From Vibrio tetraodonis (GTDB lineage Bacteria; Pseudomonadota; Gammaproteobacteria; Enterobacterales; Vibrionaceae), in NCBI RefSeq assembly GCF_003350295.1, contig NZ_QLYY01000008.1, positions 62,001-126,000 on the forward strand: a stretch of DNA of 64,000 nt. Direction: 5' to 3'. The notes below the pieces were generated by a model. The model was not told the origin of the DNA. It made no database searches and was given only the letters and a program-made list of their open reading frames with translations. A program made the position numbers and the translations under genes. Below, one piece after another: positions 34,942 to 44,960 of the stretch (its first letter is position 1; each line of letters starts with the position of its first letter).

Positions 34942-36363
34942 ATGTCTGTTTTTGATTTTTTTCTATTTTATCTTTATTCCCTTAAATACATAGCTATATT
35001 TTTGCTTATATTTCTTTTTTTATTTGGACTTGATGACCTATTAATCGATGTAATTTATTGGAAGGAGATATTATTAGGAGGTAATTCAAAGAAAAACAGA
35101 GAAATAAATGTAAAGGCCAACATAGAACAAAGTTATATGGCAATAATGATACCTGCTTGGCAGGAGGATGGTGTGGTTGAGAAAATGGTATCTCTTCTAG
35201 CATCTTCCTGTAATTACGATAATTTTCATATCTTTGTTGGTACTTATCCAAATGATTTAGCTACTATGAGTTGCATAGAGGAAGTATGCACTGAATATAA
35301 AAATGTGCACAATGTTATCTGTGAAAAACCAGGACCTACAAGTAAAGCAGATTGCTTGAATAATATATTCAACTACATCTTGTTCGAAGAAAATAGAAAA
35401 GGGATAAAATTTTCAGGTTTTATTTTGCATGATTCCGAAGACGTTACCCACTCGTATGAGCTTTCCCTATTCAATGCTTATCTTCCAGAGTATGACTTAA
35501 TACAAATTCCTGTCTACCCATACGTAAGAAAGTGGTATCAATTTACGTCTTCACATTATATTGATGAATTCTCTGAATTACACGAAAAAGATCTCTTAGT
35601 TCGAATGTCTATGACGGGTCATGTTCCTAGCGCTGGAGTAGGAACTTGCTTAAGTCGTGGAGCATTGTTGAGGCTGGCTCGCTCAGGCGGAGGAAAACCT
35701 TTTGATTGTCGATCGTTAACAGAAGATTACGATATCAGTGTTAGGCTAAAACAGTGGGGAATGAGCGAAATATTTGTCCGCTCTGTGGCTAAAAATATCA
35801 GCCTTAAAGGCTCTGATGATAGTGATAACCCGAGTCTTGTTTGTGTTAGAGAGTTCTTCCCTAGCTCTTTTAACGCCGCAGTTAGACAGAAAAGTCGCTG
35901 GATAATCGGCATTGTATTTCAAGGTTGGAAAAATATCGGGTGGTCAAAAAATTGGAAAATGAATTACTTTCTTTGGCGAGATAGACGTTGTGTTTTATCA
36001 AATACTGTTTCATTTCTGTCTATGGCAGTATTTCTTCAGATAGCATGTATATCCATTTATCAAATTATTTTTAAAGATAGTTACTTCTTTTTGTCAATGT
36101 TTGATGATTATTTTTTATTTATATATATTAGTTATGCAAATATTTTGTTTTTTATAAGCAGGCTTATACATCGTTTTATATTCGTGCGAAGGTTTTATGG
36201 ATTGTTAAGTGCGTTTTTTTCTATTCCTAGGACAATTTGGGGTAATGTTATTAATTTCTTATCAAATATTAGAGCCTTATATCTTGTTGTTTCCAAAGAT
36301 AACATAATGAAAATATCATGGGACAAAACTAAACATGACTTTCCTGATATTAATAATTCATAA
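34942..36363 (+). CDS. nfrB: NfrB-like membrane glycosyltransferase (GT2)
   Basis: The 473-residue protein has N-terminal hydrophobic spans (about 8-30), a GT2 catalytic domain with HDSED (163-167), TEDYD (260-264) and the processive-type QKSRW (316-320), then C-terminal spans from about 345 to 440. GAGGAG precedes the start. In E. coli, NfrB with NfrA makes and exports a surface glycan used by phage N4, and NfrB ends in a c-di-GMP-binding MshEN domain. The E. coli protein is about 745 residues; this one stops after the transferase part, so that domain is missing. It is 19 bases before nfrA. Confidence 0.85.
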   Translation: MSVFDFFLFYLYSLKYIAIFLLIFLFLFGLDDLLIDVIYWKEILLGGNSKKNREINVKANIEQSYMAIMIPAWQEDGVVEKMVSLLASSCNYDNFHIFVGTYPNDLATMSCIEEVCTEYKNVHNVICEKPGPTSKADCLNNIFNYILFEENRKGIKFSGFILHDSEDVTHSYELSLFNAYLPEYDLIQIPVYPYVRKWYQFTSSHYIDEFSELHEKDLLVRMSMTGHVPSAGVGTCLSRGALLRLARSGGGKPFDCRSLTEDYDISVRLKQWGMSEIFVRSVAKNISLKGSDDSDNPSLVCVREFFPSSFNAAVRQKSRWIIGIVFQGWKNIGWSKNWKMNYFLWRDRRCVLSNTVSFLSMAVFLQIACISIYQIIFKDSYFFLSMFDDYFLFIYISYANILFFISRLIHRFIFVRRFYGLLSAFFSIPRTIWGNVINFLSNIRALYLVVSKDNIMKISWDKTKHDFPDINNS

Positions 36364-36382
36364 ATAAATAAGGAAAATAATC

Positions 36383-39300
36383 ATGAGGAAAATACGCCTA
36401 ATAAAAATAATTATAATAGTTATCTCATTGTTTACTACTCCAGTTTTGGATGCAGTAAAGGACAGCACCACGTTTATAGCTTCGTCTTTAAGTGAATCTA
36501 CTCACTTTCGTACTTTTCCTTATTTGAACAGGGCTTTTTCTTTTGAGCGCAGCCAGAGATTTGTGGAAGCCATTGCTGAAGTGAAAAGAGCTTTGAATAT
36601 AGCGCCTAACTACCAACCTTTTTTACATTATCTCTTTAAGTTGCAGCTTAGGGCAAAAGCGTACACAGAAGCCGAGGAAACATTAGAGGCATTGCCGGAG
36701 CAAGAAAGAGTAAAGTTGCTTACGAGTTTAAGAAGTGAAATGTCAGTTCAGCAGTTGCACCTAACTAACTTTGAATTTGTTGCCTTACTGGGTGATTTGC
36801 CGCCTGAAGCTAAGCGGCAGGTATACTTATATCGTCTTTACTGGTTAGCAGACAATTCTGAGTCATTGGCACTGGATTGGAGTATCTCCCAAGCTTCTGA
36901 TATTAAGCCAGATCAAGCCATTATTTATGAGTCTGAAGTATGGCTAAAGCGTGAAAACTACTTGAAAGTTATCGATACCATGTCTCAGATCAGACGCAGG
37001 AGAGCGCTGTCTGACAGAGAGCAATATATCGTTGGCCTTGCGTTAATCAAGAGTAAAAAAATAAAAGAGACTAGGGCGTTACTGACGGGAGCAGACCATG
37101 GGGAGACAAAGCTTCTGCTTACCAGGCAATTGATTCTCGATTTGATTGATGATCAAGAGTATGACCAAGCTCTATACTGGTATAAATGGTTGGAACAAGG
37201 TTATGGCTTATCTTCAAACGACTATGATCGCGCCCTTCAACTTGCCATAAGTCTCGGCAACTGGCCGCTCGCCCGTGCGTATCAAACAAAGAGGTCTAAT
37301 GCTTCTTGCACTGAAAGCGCATTGATCAGTGCAAGACTTGGTAACCGTGAGTTAGCCAAGCAGCAATTGTCATCTTGTTCTTCATTCGAATCACCCAAGC
37401 TATGGCTGAGTTTAGCTGAAGAGTTAAACCTATCCTTCATGATTGAAGCCGCATCTTTTAATGATTCAGGGCTTCTTCACAGGCAAAAGATAGTGGTTGC
37501 ATGGAATAGATACCATCAGGGAGAATATCAAAAGGTAATAGATATCTTATCGTCTACCGCTTACCTTTCTTTGAGCAGCAGGCGGCTTCTGGCATTGGCA
37601 TATGAAAAAAATGCTCAACTCAATCATTCAATGCTTGAGTGGGAAGCGGTTTATCGTCGTTCTAACAGGCAGTTTGACCTTCAAAGCTTATTAGAATCAA
37701 TGAAAAAGGCACTTACCGAGGTTGAGTTAATCAGACAATACGAGAAGTTGTTATCCGTCAGTTCTCTGCCTTCTAAGGTTAGGCTAGAAATTGCTGAGCA
37801 ACTACTCACTCTCTATTCAAAGCACCCCGGAGATTGCTCTGCAATTGAAGAACCTAGATATCGCTTCATTTGATAACGCATTGCTTTGGCAGCAATATGA
37901 TGGATGTGACCTTGCCAAAGCCGCGTTCTCAAACCCTCAAACCTCATTTGCTTGGCAAGTCCTTGGGTTTTGCAGCTACCCTGCTAATGTTGATAGAGCG
38001 TTAGAGTATACCGACAATGCCTTGTTAATGCAGAAGTCATTTTCAGCCCGCTTGGATATTATAGGGACGAAAGCTCAGATGCTTTATCAGCAGCAGCGTT
38101 ACCAAGAGGTACTTAACGCATTACTACCCGAATGGCCACACATACAATCACCTTATGTTCGGCTTTTAGTTGCAAGCTCTTATTACCAACTTAAACAGTA
38201 TGAAAAAGCCAAATTTAGGTGGGCTGCAAGTCATGACCAAGATATCTTGGACTGGTGGTTGCTCGGTACTGATATCTATTTAGCTATAAAGGATTTCACT
38301 TCGGCCGAAGGTATTCTCGACATGGTAGAAAAGAAATTTGAATCGGATCGTCAGATTATTTCTCGATATATTGCGCTGTATAAATTACAAGGAAGCAAGC
38401 AAAAGCTGACTGATTACCTTTCCTACCAACATAAACTTCACCCGCAGGATGTTTATATCGCTACTGAACTGGCTTATGCCTACTTCTTAAATCGTCCTAA
38501 AGACTCAGTTCGATTGTTTGAATCTGTTATCCCACAGTTAAATGGTCAAGATAAAATATCAGCGCGTCACCAATTAGCTCAAGCCTACAAAAATATTGGC
38601 TGTGGTGACAAAGCGCAATATGAATATAAAGTGCTTATTGACCAGCTCACTACCATGCCTGAAAAAGATACTCGACTTCTTGACCAGCTGCGTGCTGAGA
38701 ATCGTGCCGTGACTTCAGCTTGGCAATTTTCTTTCAGTGGAGAGTCCGGAAGCAGTAGCCCGTTTCAGGGGCTATTTGATGACCCTGATAGTGAGGGGTT
38801 TTATCAAGTGAGTGCGAGCTATGGTTTTGAAAGCCTTCCTTCGCTAGCCGGGCAAGTGAGTGTATTGAGCTCTGGATCTTGGGATTCTACTGGAGTTGAT
38901 TTGGGACTGAAATTGAGGCCTCTGCAACGGTTTGACATGACATTTTCTTCCGGTGTTCGCCATTATTTAGGCGAAGATTCCTATTCTAGCACTTACATAA
39001 GAGTGAATGGGGATGTATTTTCGGGCTTAGGTTGGGGCAAAACTTGGCGAGGGGTTCCACAAGTAAGCTGGTCAAACAGTTTGTACTTTGATGCGTTTTA
39101 TCAGTTTTACGATCAAAGATCATTGTTGTACATCAGAGGTGAATCTGGGCCTGTATGGGGAGTAAGTCAGAATTACCACCAACGTTTACGTTTGTATGGA
39201 TTACTACAAGCGAGCGCTGACATTGTCGATGAACAAAGCGATAACCAAGTGAAAACCGGTGCCGGTGTGGGTTGGTTAGCTTCTTTTAATAAAGATAAAT

Positions 39301-39404
39301 ATACGGGGTATTCTAATGAGACAGAAATTTCATTGGAGTGGCAAAAATACCTCAGCGATAGTGAAAAAAATGCAGTTATTTTACGATTTAACCTCTCATA
39401 CTAA
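36383..39404 (+). pseudogene. nfrA: NfrA-like outer membrane protein with frameshift
   Basis: The reading frame opened at 36383 (signal peptide MRKIRLIKIIIIVISLF, TPR-like repeats) stops at 37873, while the rest continues in another frame to 39404 (TPR repeats, then a C-terminal beta-barrel-like part ending VILRFNLSY). The join is at CCCC 37825-37828: removing one C gives a smooth ...YSKHPEIALQLKNLD reading and a total near 1006 residues, close to the 990 of E. coli NfrA. NfrA is the outer-membrane partner of NfrB and the N4 receptor. The break may be real, phase-variable, or a homopolymer sequencing error. Confidence 0.82.
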
Positions 39405-40087
39405 GGGTATCGTTCATCATTTTTTCCTATCGATTTATTTAAATGAAAGTTTCGGTGTTCATTATCTGTTCTAATTGTAAGATATAAGCCATTGTAGGGT
39501 TCACATTTTTAATATACAAAAATAATAATTAAGTCTAATATATTTGTGATGGTTATTAAATTTTCTGGTTTAATTCACTAATATTAACTGCATGTCAAAG
39601 TAAACCTAAGAATTATTTTTCTTACCTGAATTTATAAAAACTTTAAAAGTATGATTTTAAAAGGCTTTTTAATTTTAATTTTGGGTGGAAAAAGTCTTAC
39701 AAAAATAACAGTGTTATGCGGGTTGTTTGACAGTTTAAGAATGATATACATTTCAAGTGTGTTAACTTCATGTAAACATTTTGTTTAATTAAAGATTTGA
39801 TTACCTAATCATTTTCATTCTAATAAAGTGTTTAGGTAGTTGTACTAAATCTTAATTCTAAACTCATTCTTAAGTTTTGTTTGTATAGCGCTACTTATTT
39901 TTTACAAGATGCGGATATCACATTTGGTGCTCATTTAACAACCGATAGGTTGTCTCGTTAATACCACTCATGCGAGCAAATGATTTGCCGACTCTTGTAG
40001 TGCTTTGTCATTAGAACAATGTACTACGTCCAATATATTAAGTGTGGGTTGTCTATTTGACTTTCACTTTTCACTAGAACAAAAAAT
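39405..40087. other. AT-rich gap before the C80-like gene
   Basis: This is 683 bases with no ORF of note and no clear terminator for nfrA. TTACCTAA occurs at 39801-39808. The upstream part is very AT-rich, which would fit silencing by an H-NS-like protein. Confidence 0.35.
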
Positions 40088-42070
40088 ATGAAAAAAATAT
40101 TATTATCTTCTATTCTCGCTGCTTCTTTTTCTACGGGAGCAACAGACGCAACATTTACTCAATACGATCATCATCAGACTATGCGTGACAAAGTGAGCCT
40201 GTGGGTTGATTGGGACGCACAAGAGCATGCATTAAGCGCGGTTGAAGCACTTAATGTTGCAAAAAGAAAGCATGGCACCGAATATATGTCTAGCTTGTTT
40301 ATGACTCGTTTAAGAGAGGTCGCCAATCAATCGTTTAATACCGATGGACTTTCGAGTCTAGAAGTTGGGATCATCAGTGAAGCAGCAACCCTGTTTGTTA
40401 TGTCCCAAGCTCCGGATATGCCGCACCACGAGCTATTTCCGTCTGAATATATGTTGCAAATGTTCTTAGCAAACTTGGCGACTGAACTTGAAGTACTCTA
40501 CCCAATGGCTGAAGACGAAGCCATGTATCTGCAAAGATATTATGAACATGATCCACTTGGGTTGTCACTGTTCTCAATCGCTTTAAACATAAGTTTAGAG
40601 CGTTATGGAGAAGCCGATCTCGTCAGAAGGTTAGCCGATAAAACCAATAGTCGATACTCTGACTCTCTTCGTCAATTTTTGATCGCTAACTTTTCAGCAG
40701 GAGGTCAATTTAGAGAGAGATTAGAGTTGGTGTTACTCGAAGAATTAAAGCAGTTTTCGGCAAATTGGAAGCCATCATACGATGAGTTTTCTCAGCCACT
40801 AAACGGGTTTCACCCATATGCACGAGTTGGTGCTATGATGCAAAGCACGCTTTTGAGCCGATGGTCATCCTTACGACAAGATGAACGTCAAACATTAACA
40901 GATTGGCATGCGCAGGTCTCTAAATTGCCTAGCCATAAATATGGCTACTCCATGGTTGGAGAGGCAGTGGTGAACCACTTCCGTCAGCATAAGCAGCAAG
41001 AGCATCATAGTCGCTGGAACTTTCCGACCTTCGCTGCTATCACTTTAGTCACACTCGTTGCTCCCGAATTATTGGGTGAACTTGCACTCGGTGAAGCTGC
41101 CCAAGCCTTACTTTTCTCCCGAACTATGTTTACCGGCGCAAGAGTAGCTGACGCTGTTTACACTGACGAGTTTGTTGAACTCGCGGCGCAACAAACAGTA
41201 AGACCTGGTGCTGTATTGCCGCAAAGCCAAGCCTTGTCTATCAGTAAAGTAAGTAGCCCAGCGTCAATAGGCTCGGAAGTGGAGCCAGGTCTTCATCACT
41301 ACCTTGGAACAGATGCCATCGAGGGCACTGACTATGTGGCAAATGTTCAAGGTAGTTGGCAAAGGGTCAGGCGTTTTCCTTTCACTGATGATTATGCTTT
41401 ATTCGGTGGAATGGGTTCGCTAGGTATACATAAAGTGGCTCGTACAGGCGCTGCAGCTTGGTTGTTACACCAAACTGCTAATAGTCTTAACAACTGGGTA
41501 TCGTCCGGAGATTTTAGGCACGTACTGCTTCTTGGTAAAGGACAACCAGAATCACTATTTCGACATTATGGTGAGAATGTGAAGAGTCGTTATGGTATCC
41601 CTTCAAGAAACATGGCCAGTGATGGTGATCTTGTATCCCATCTGCTAAATGGCATGTTTCCTCAGGCTAGCTCAAGTCAACTATCCTCATTGACGTTTAA
41701 TCATCGTTTGGATGTGGTTGCTCATGGTAATCCTTACGGTCCCATTTGCAGTAATCAAAGTGGATTGGAGGCATCACTTTCACCAACTGAGCTTGCAAAG
41801 AAATTGTTTGATCTCGGTTTACGAGAAGTTGGGGTTTTAAAGGTTCAGTCTTGCAATGTGGGAGGGGGGTTCTATTTAACTAAGCTTGAACAAGCGTTGA
41901 AAAAAACAGGTATAAATGTTGGCTTTCTCGCTGCGCCTAAAGGCTATTTGGTTCAGTTACCAAGATTACCCAGAGCGGTATTTTCACCTTTCCCAAATTT
42001 CAGGTCAGATCGTTATGAGGTAATTTCAACTGGCCTGCACCAAGGCTTTCCTGGTACTCGCTACCACTAA
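40088..42070 (+). CDS. Secreted protein with C80-like cysteine protease domain
   Basis: The 660-residue protein has an N-terminal signal-like segment (MKKILLSSILAASFSTG). A long alpha-helical region runs to about 330 and a hydrophobic stretch (TFAAITLVTLVAPELLGELA) lies near 318-340. The C-terminal domain has LDVVAHGNPYG with His546 and VLKVQSCNVGGG with Cys589. In known C80 domains (TcdB H653/C698; MARTX H3519/C3568) the same HG...C order has 45-49 residues between, close to the 43 here, and SPTELAKKLFDLGL matches the intervening helix. C80 domains are toxin autoprocessing proteases. Overall identity is not measurable here, so this is a fold-level proposal. Confidence 0.6.
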   Translation: MKKILLSSILAASFSTGATDATFTQYDHHQTMRDKVSLWVDWDAQEHALSAVEALNVAKRKHGTEYMSSLFMTRLREVANQSFNTDGLSSLEVGIISEAATLFVMSQAPDMPHHELFPSEYMLQMFLANLATELEVLYPMAEDEAMYLQRYYEHDPLGLSLFSIALNISLERYGEADLVRRLADKTNSRYSDSLRQFLIANFSAGGQFRERLELVLLEELKQFSANWKPSYDEFSQPLNGFHPYARVGAMMQSTLLSRWSSLRQDERQTLTDWHAQVSKLPSHKYGYSMVGEAVVNHFRQHKQQEHHSRWNFPTFAAITLVTLVAPELLGELALGEAAQALLFSRTMFTGARVADAVYTDEFVELAAQQTVRPGAVLPQSQALSISKVSSPASIGSEVEPGLHHYLGTDAIEGTDYVANVQGSWQRVRRFPFTDDYALFGGMGSLGIHKVARTGAAAWLLHQTANSLNNWVSSGDFRHVLLLGKGQPESLFRHYGENVKSRYGIPSRNMASDGDLVSHLLNGMFPQASSSQLSSLTFNHRLDVVAHGNPYGPICSNQSGLEASLSPTELAKKLFDLGLREVGVLKVQSCNVGGGFYLTKLEQALKKTGINVGFLAAPKGYLVQLPRLPRAVFSPFPNFRSDRYEVISTGLHQGFPGTRYH

Positions 42071-42098
42071 ATAACGTTGCAATCGATACAGGAATATC

Positions 42099-42133
42099 AA
42101 AGTGTTTTACTCACAACATGGGTAGAACACTTT
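42099..42133 (+). terminator. Hairpin after the C80-like gene
   Basis: AGTGTTTTAC pairs with GTAGAACACT (one G-T pair) around an 11-base loop, followed by TTTCTCT. A moderate terminator. Confidence 0.5.
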
Positions 42134-42288
42134 CTCTATATTCCTAAGTGGCTGGTTTATGTTATCCAAGAACTCTTAATTTTTAGAATATTATTAGCAT
42201 GCCGAAATTGTGATTAAGATGTGGTTTATTGCCTTGTCTTTCTGTATATATAACAGCACAATCGGCAAAAAATGTTTCGGGAGATAAG

Positions 42289-42924
42289 ATGGAACTTGAA
42301 GATATCCGTCGTGAGTACAGTAAGGGCGGTTTGCGAAGAAAAGATTTAAAGCAAAACCCTATCGATCAGTTTAATTTTTGGTTACAGCAAGCCATTGATG
42401 CGGGTTTAATGGATCCCACAGCCATGACGGTAGCGACGGTTGATGAGCAGGGTCAACCATTTCAGCGTATTGTCTTACTAAAACATGTCGATGACGAGGG
42501 ATTTGTTTTTTACACTAATTTAGGCAGTCGTAAGGCTCAGCAAATAGAAGGTAATTCTAGGGTAAGCTTACATTTCCCATGGCATACGCTAGAGCGTCAA
42601 GTGCATGTCACTGGCTGTGCGGAGAAACTGAGTGTGAAAGAAAATATTAAATACTTTTCTTCAAGACCGAAGGAAAGTCAGCTAGCGGCCATTGCCAGTA
42701 AACAAAGTAGCCGCATATCAACCCGAGGAGTGCTCGAAGGCAAGTTCCTTGAGCTCAAGCAGAAGTTTGCCAATGGCGAAATACCAGTACCGAGTTTTTG
42801 GGGTGGTTTTAGGGTAAAGGTCGAATCTATTGAGTTTTGGCAAGGAGGCGATCACCGTCTTCACGACAGGTTTTTATTCTCTAAACAAGAAAAAGCTTGG
42901 CAGATAGATAGACTTGCTCCTTAG
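42289..42924 (+). CDS. pdxH: Pyridoxamine/pyridoxine 5'-phosphate oxidase
   Basis: The product is 211 residues from ATG 42289, which has GGGAG eight bases upstream; an in-frame start 60 bases earlier is rejected. The FMN enzyme makes pyridoxal 5'-phosphate. Seen: [59 protein letters not shown], and the C-terminal [16 protein letters not shown] signature. This looks like core chromosomal DNA bordering the accessory region. Confidence 0.96.
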   Translation: MELEDIRREYSKGGLRRKDLKQNPIDQFNFWLQQAIDAGLMDPTAMTVATVDEQGQPFQRIVLLKHVDDEGFVFYTNLGSRKAQQIEGNSRVSLHFPWHTLERQVHVTGCAEKLSVKENIKYFSSRPKESQLAAIASKQSSRISTRGVLEGKFLELKQKFANGEIPVPSFWGGFRVKVESIEFWQGGDHRLHDRFLFSKQEKAWQIDRLAP

Positions 42925-42934
42925 TATTTTATTA

Positions 42935-42961
42935 AAAAACGCCGCTAAATGCGGCGTTTTT
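42935..42961. terminator. Bidirectional terminator after pdxH
   Basis: AAAAACGCCGC (42935-42945) pairs with GCGGCGTTTTT (42951-42961) around a 5-base loop. It serves pdxH and the converging FGE-like gene. Confidence 0.9.
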
Positions 42962-42983
42962 TAATTCTAGATAAGTCCGTAGG

Positions 42984-44813
42984 TTAGTTTATTTCACGTA
43001 ATACCCGAAAGCCTACATAATTTGCCGCAGATGAGTCAGATAGAGAAAGCTGCTCATGAGCGGCGGCCATTTCTGGAGAGAAGTTCCAAGCCCCACCTTT
43101 AAGAATACCGCGAGCGTCATTGGTCCATTGCCAAACGTTTCCGACGGTGTCGTATATACCCAGCTTATTGGGCTTGAAAGCCATGACTGGAGAAGTACTT
43201 TTGTTTGACCATGGTGTGCCTCCCCAACCTGTATTAGCCTGACTTGGAGCAAAATGATCGCCCCACCAATAATTGGATTCAGATCCTGCTCTCGCCGCTA
43301 CTTCCCATTCATCTTCACTTGGCAGCCTGTAGCTATGATTGGTTTTCCTACTTAGCCATTGCGCGTAAGCTTGTGCGTCGTTCTTACTTACGCAAACCAC
43401 TGGAGAGTTAGCCGCTTGTTTGAAACCTGGGTTGCGCCAATATCCTTTTGAAATTGGCGTGACTTCGCCTTTTACGATAGCGGTACAGGTATTTTTCAGC
43501 TCAGCATCGGTTTGATAATTCGTTGAGTTAACAAAGGTTTCAAATTGCTTCACAGTGATAGGAGTGGTACCAAACCCGAAAGGTTGTTTGATTTTCAACT
43601 GCTTGGAGCCATGTTCACCAAGCATATACTGACCAGGCAGAATGGTAGAGACTTCTGGACCTTGATGACCCGAACCAAGAGAATCGGCAAACTTATCTCC
43701 TTCACGCAGCGGGTTTTCCGTTTCAACTAACACGGCGCGAAGGTTGTGATCTCTTTTAATGGACAATTCTTTGTTGAAGTTTTGGTAACCCTCTTTCCTA
43801 ATTGAAATAGAGTGTTGTCCTACAGGTAACATAATTTCTACAGGGGTGCTGCCATAGTTAACCCCATCGATTGTGACTTTATCATCGTATAAGTTTGAGC
43901 GAACGTTCAAGGTCACCCAAGCGATTTCTTGGTTGGTGACAGAGCTACCCTTGTCATCAGCACTATCGGGTTCGAAACAGTATTTTTTATTGATGCCAAG
44001 TAGTGTACATGCGGCGCTCTGTGTTGGCCTAGCTTGCATTTCGACATCCATTAGGCTTCGATAGCGTATACCGTCATAAAAACCCGACTCTTTAGCTTTA
44101 GAGCGCAATACGTGAATATTAAAAGGGATTTTGTGAGCGTTGGGTTCAATTTCTTTTGACTCGCTAGTGTTAGCGATGAGCTCAGATTGAAACTGTTTTA
44201 CTGCTTTTTGTAAAGCAAGATCTCGAGTTTGGCGGTCACATTCTGCAATGGTCATATTCGCCTGACAGCGATTAGTGAAACTTACAGATAGAGAATGGGC
44301 TTCTGTCAGCTCACTTTGCAGGCGTTCAGCTCGGGCGTGCAATTTGTTTTGTTCCAAAGAGTCAATACCCTGGGAAATCGCCTCTAATTCATTGCTGGTT
44401 AAACTGAGTTGATGTTCAAGTTCTTGCAGTATCTGTTCTTCAAACAAACGCTGTTGCTGATTTTGTTTAACGGTCGACCAAGCGTCCTGATAGGCTTTCT
44501 GACTTGCAGCAAGGTCCACGGTTGGGTCGTCAATCATACGGGCATAATTCGCCTCAAGCTGTGCTTTGGCTTGCTTAAATTTGTCATCCAGAGCTTTAGT
44601 CGATTTGGTCAGCTGATCGACAGACTGTTTCTGGCTGTCAAATTGCGCTTGTTTGTCATCACGGCGCTCTGTTGCCGATTTTAGTTCTTCATGTTTGTCG
44701 AATAGCTTCTGATCGATTTTTACGATAGGGTCGCGCGCTTCCTCAGCTGCAATACCAGCAGAGACAAAGTAAGGTGACAAAGCAAGAAGGAAGGTTGGTA
44801 AACCAGTTCGCAT
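42984..44813 (-). CDS. Periplasmic coiled-coil protein with PEGA and FGE-like domains
   Basis: The 609-residue protein has a signal peptide, a long coiled coil (about 25-220), a PEGA-type beta repeat (VTIDGVNYGSTPVEIMLPVG, near 300-370) and a C-terminal formylglycine-generating-enzyme-like domain from about 395 (YRLPSEDEWEVAARAG, GNVWQWTND, LKGGAWNF at 571-578, GFRVLR). In true FGEs two cysteines lie just after the GG[SA] block; here they are replaced (NFSPEMAAA), so catalysis of formylglycine formation is not expected. It is a paralogue of the next gene, which lacks the C-terminal domain. Confidence 0.85.
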   Translation of the reverse strand: MRTGLPTFLLALSPYFVSAGIAAEEARDPIVKIDQKLFDKHEELKSATERRDDKQAQFDSQKQSVDQLTKSTKALDDKFKQAKAQLEANYARMIDDPTVDLAASQKAYQDAWSTVKQNQQQRLFEEQILQELEHQLSLTSNELEAISQGIDSLEQNKLHARAERLQSELTEAHSLSVSFTNRCQANMTIAECDRQTRDLALQKAVKQFQSELIANTSESKEIEPNAHKIPFNIHVLRSKAKESGFYDGIRYRSLMDVEMQARPTQSAACTLLGINKKYCFEPDSADDKGSSVTNQEIAWVTLNVRSNLYDDKVTIDGVNYGSTPVEIMLPVGQHSISIRKEGYQNFNKELSIKRDHNLRAVLVETENPLREGDKFADSLGSGHQGPEVSTILPGQYMLGEHGSKQLKIKQPFGFGTTPITVKQFETFVNSTNYQTDAELKNTCTAIVKGEVTPISKGYWRNPGFKQAANSPVVCVSKNDAQAYAQWLSRKTNHSYRLPSEDEWEVAARAGSESNYWWGDHFAPSQANTGWGGTPWSNKSTSPVMAFKPNKLGIYDTVGNVWQWTNDARGILKGGAWNFSPEMAAAHEQLSLSDSSAANYVGFRVLREIN

Positions 44814-44860
44814 TATTATTTCTACAATTGTTTTTAATCTTATGGAGTTATTCTAAACGA

Positions 44861-44914
44861 AAACGCCACTTTTTCGTAAGTTATTCCCTTATAACTTACG
44901 ACAAAATGGCGTTT
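44861..44914. terminator. Long hairpin between the two coiled-coil/PEGA genes
   Basis: AAACGCCA (44861-44868) pairs with TGGCGTTT (44907-44914), and an inner stem CGTAAGTTAT/ATAACTTACG (44875-44900) adds ten pairs. It lies between two genes of the same strand and could separate their transcripts. Confidence 0.75.
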
Positions 44915-44960
44915 TTGGTCAATGTTGTACTGCTTCCTTCTACTCAAAAAGAGAAGCGCG

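Noticed and set aside
42229..42288. Upstream in-frame start for pdxH
   Set aside because: The ATG at 42289 has a good GGGAG site and begins the usual PdxH N-terminus; the added 20 residues match nothing in the family.
42984..44813. True formylglycine-generating enzyme
   Set aside because: The two catalytic cysteines after the GG block are replaced by other residues, and no sulfatase gene is near.
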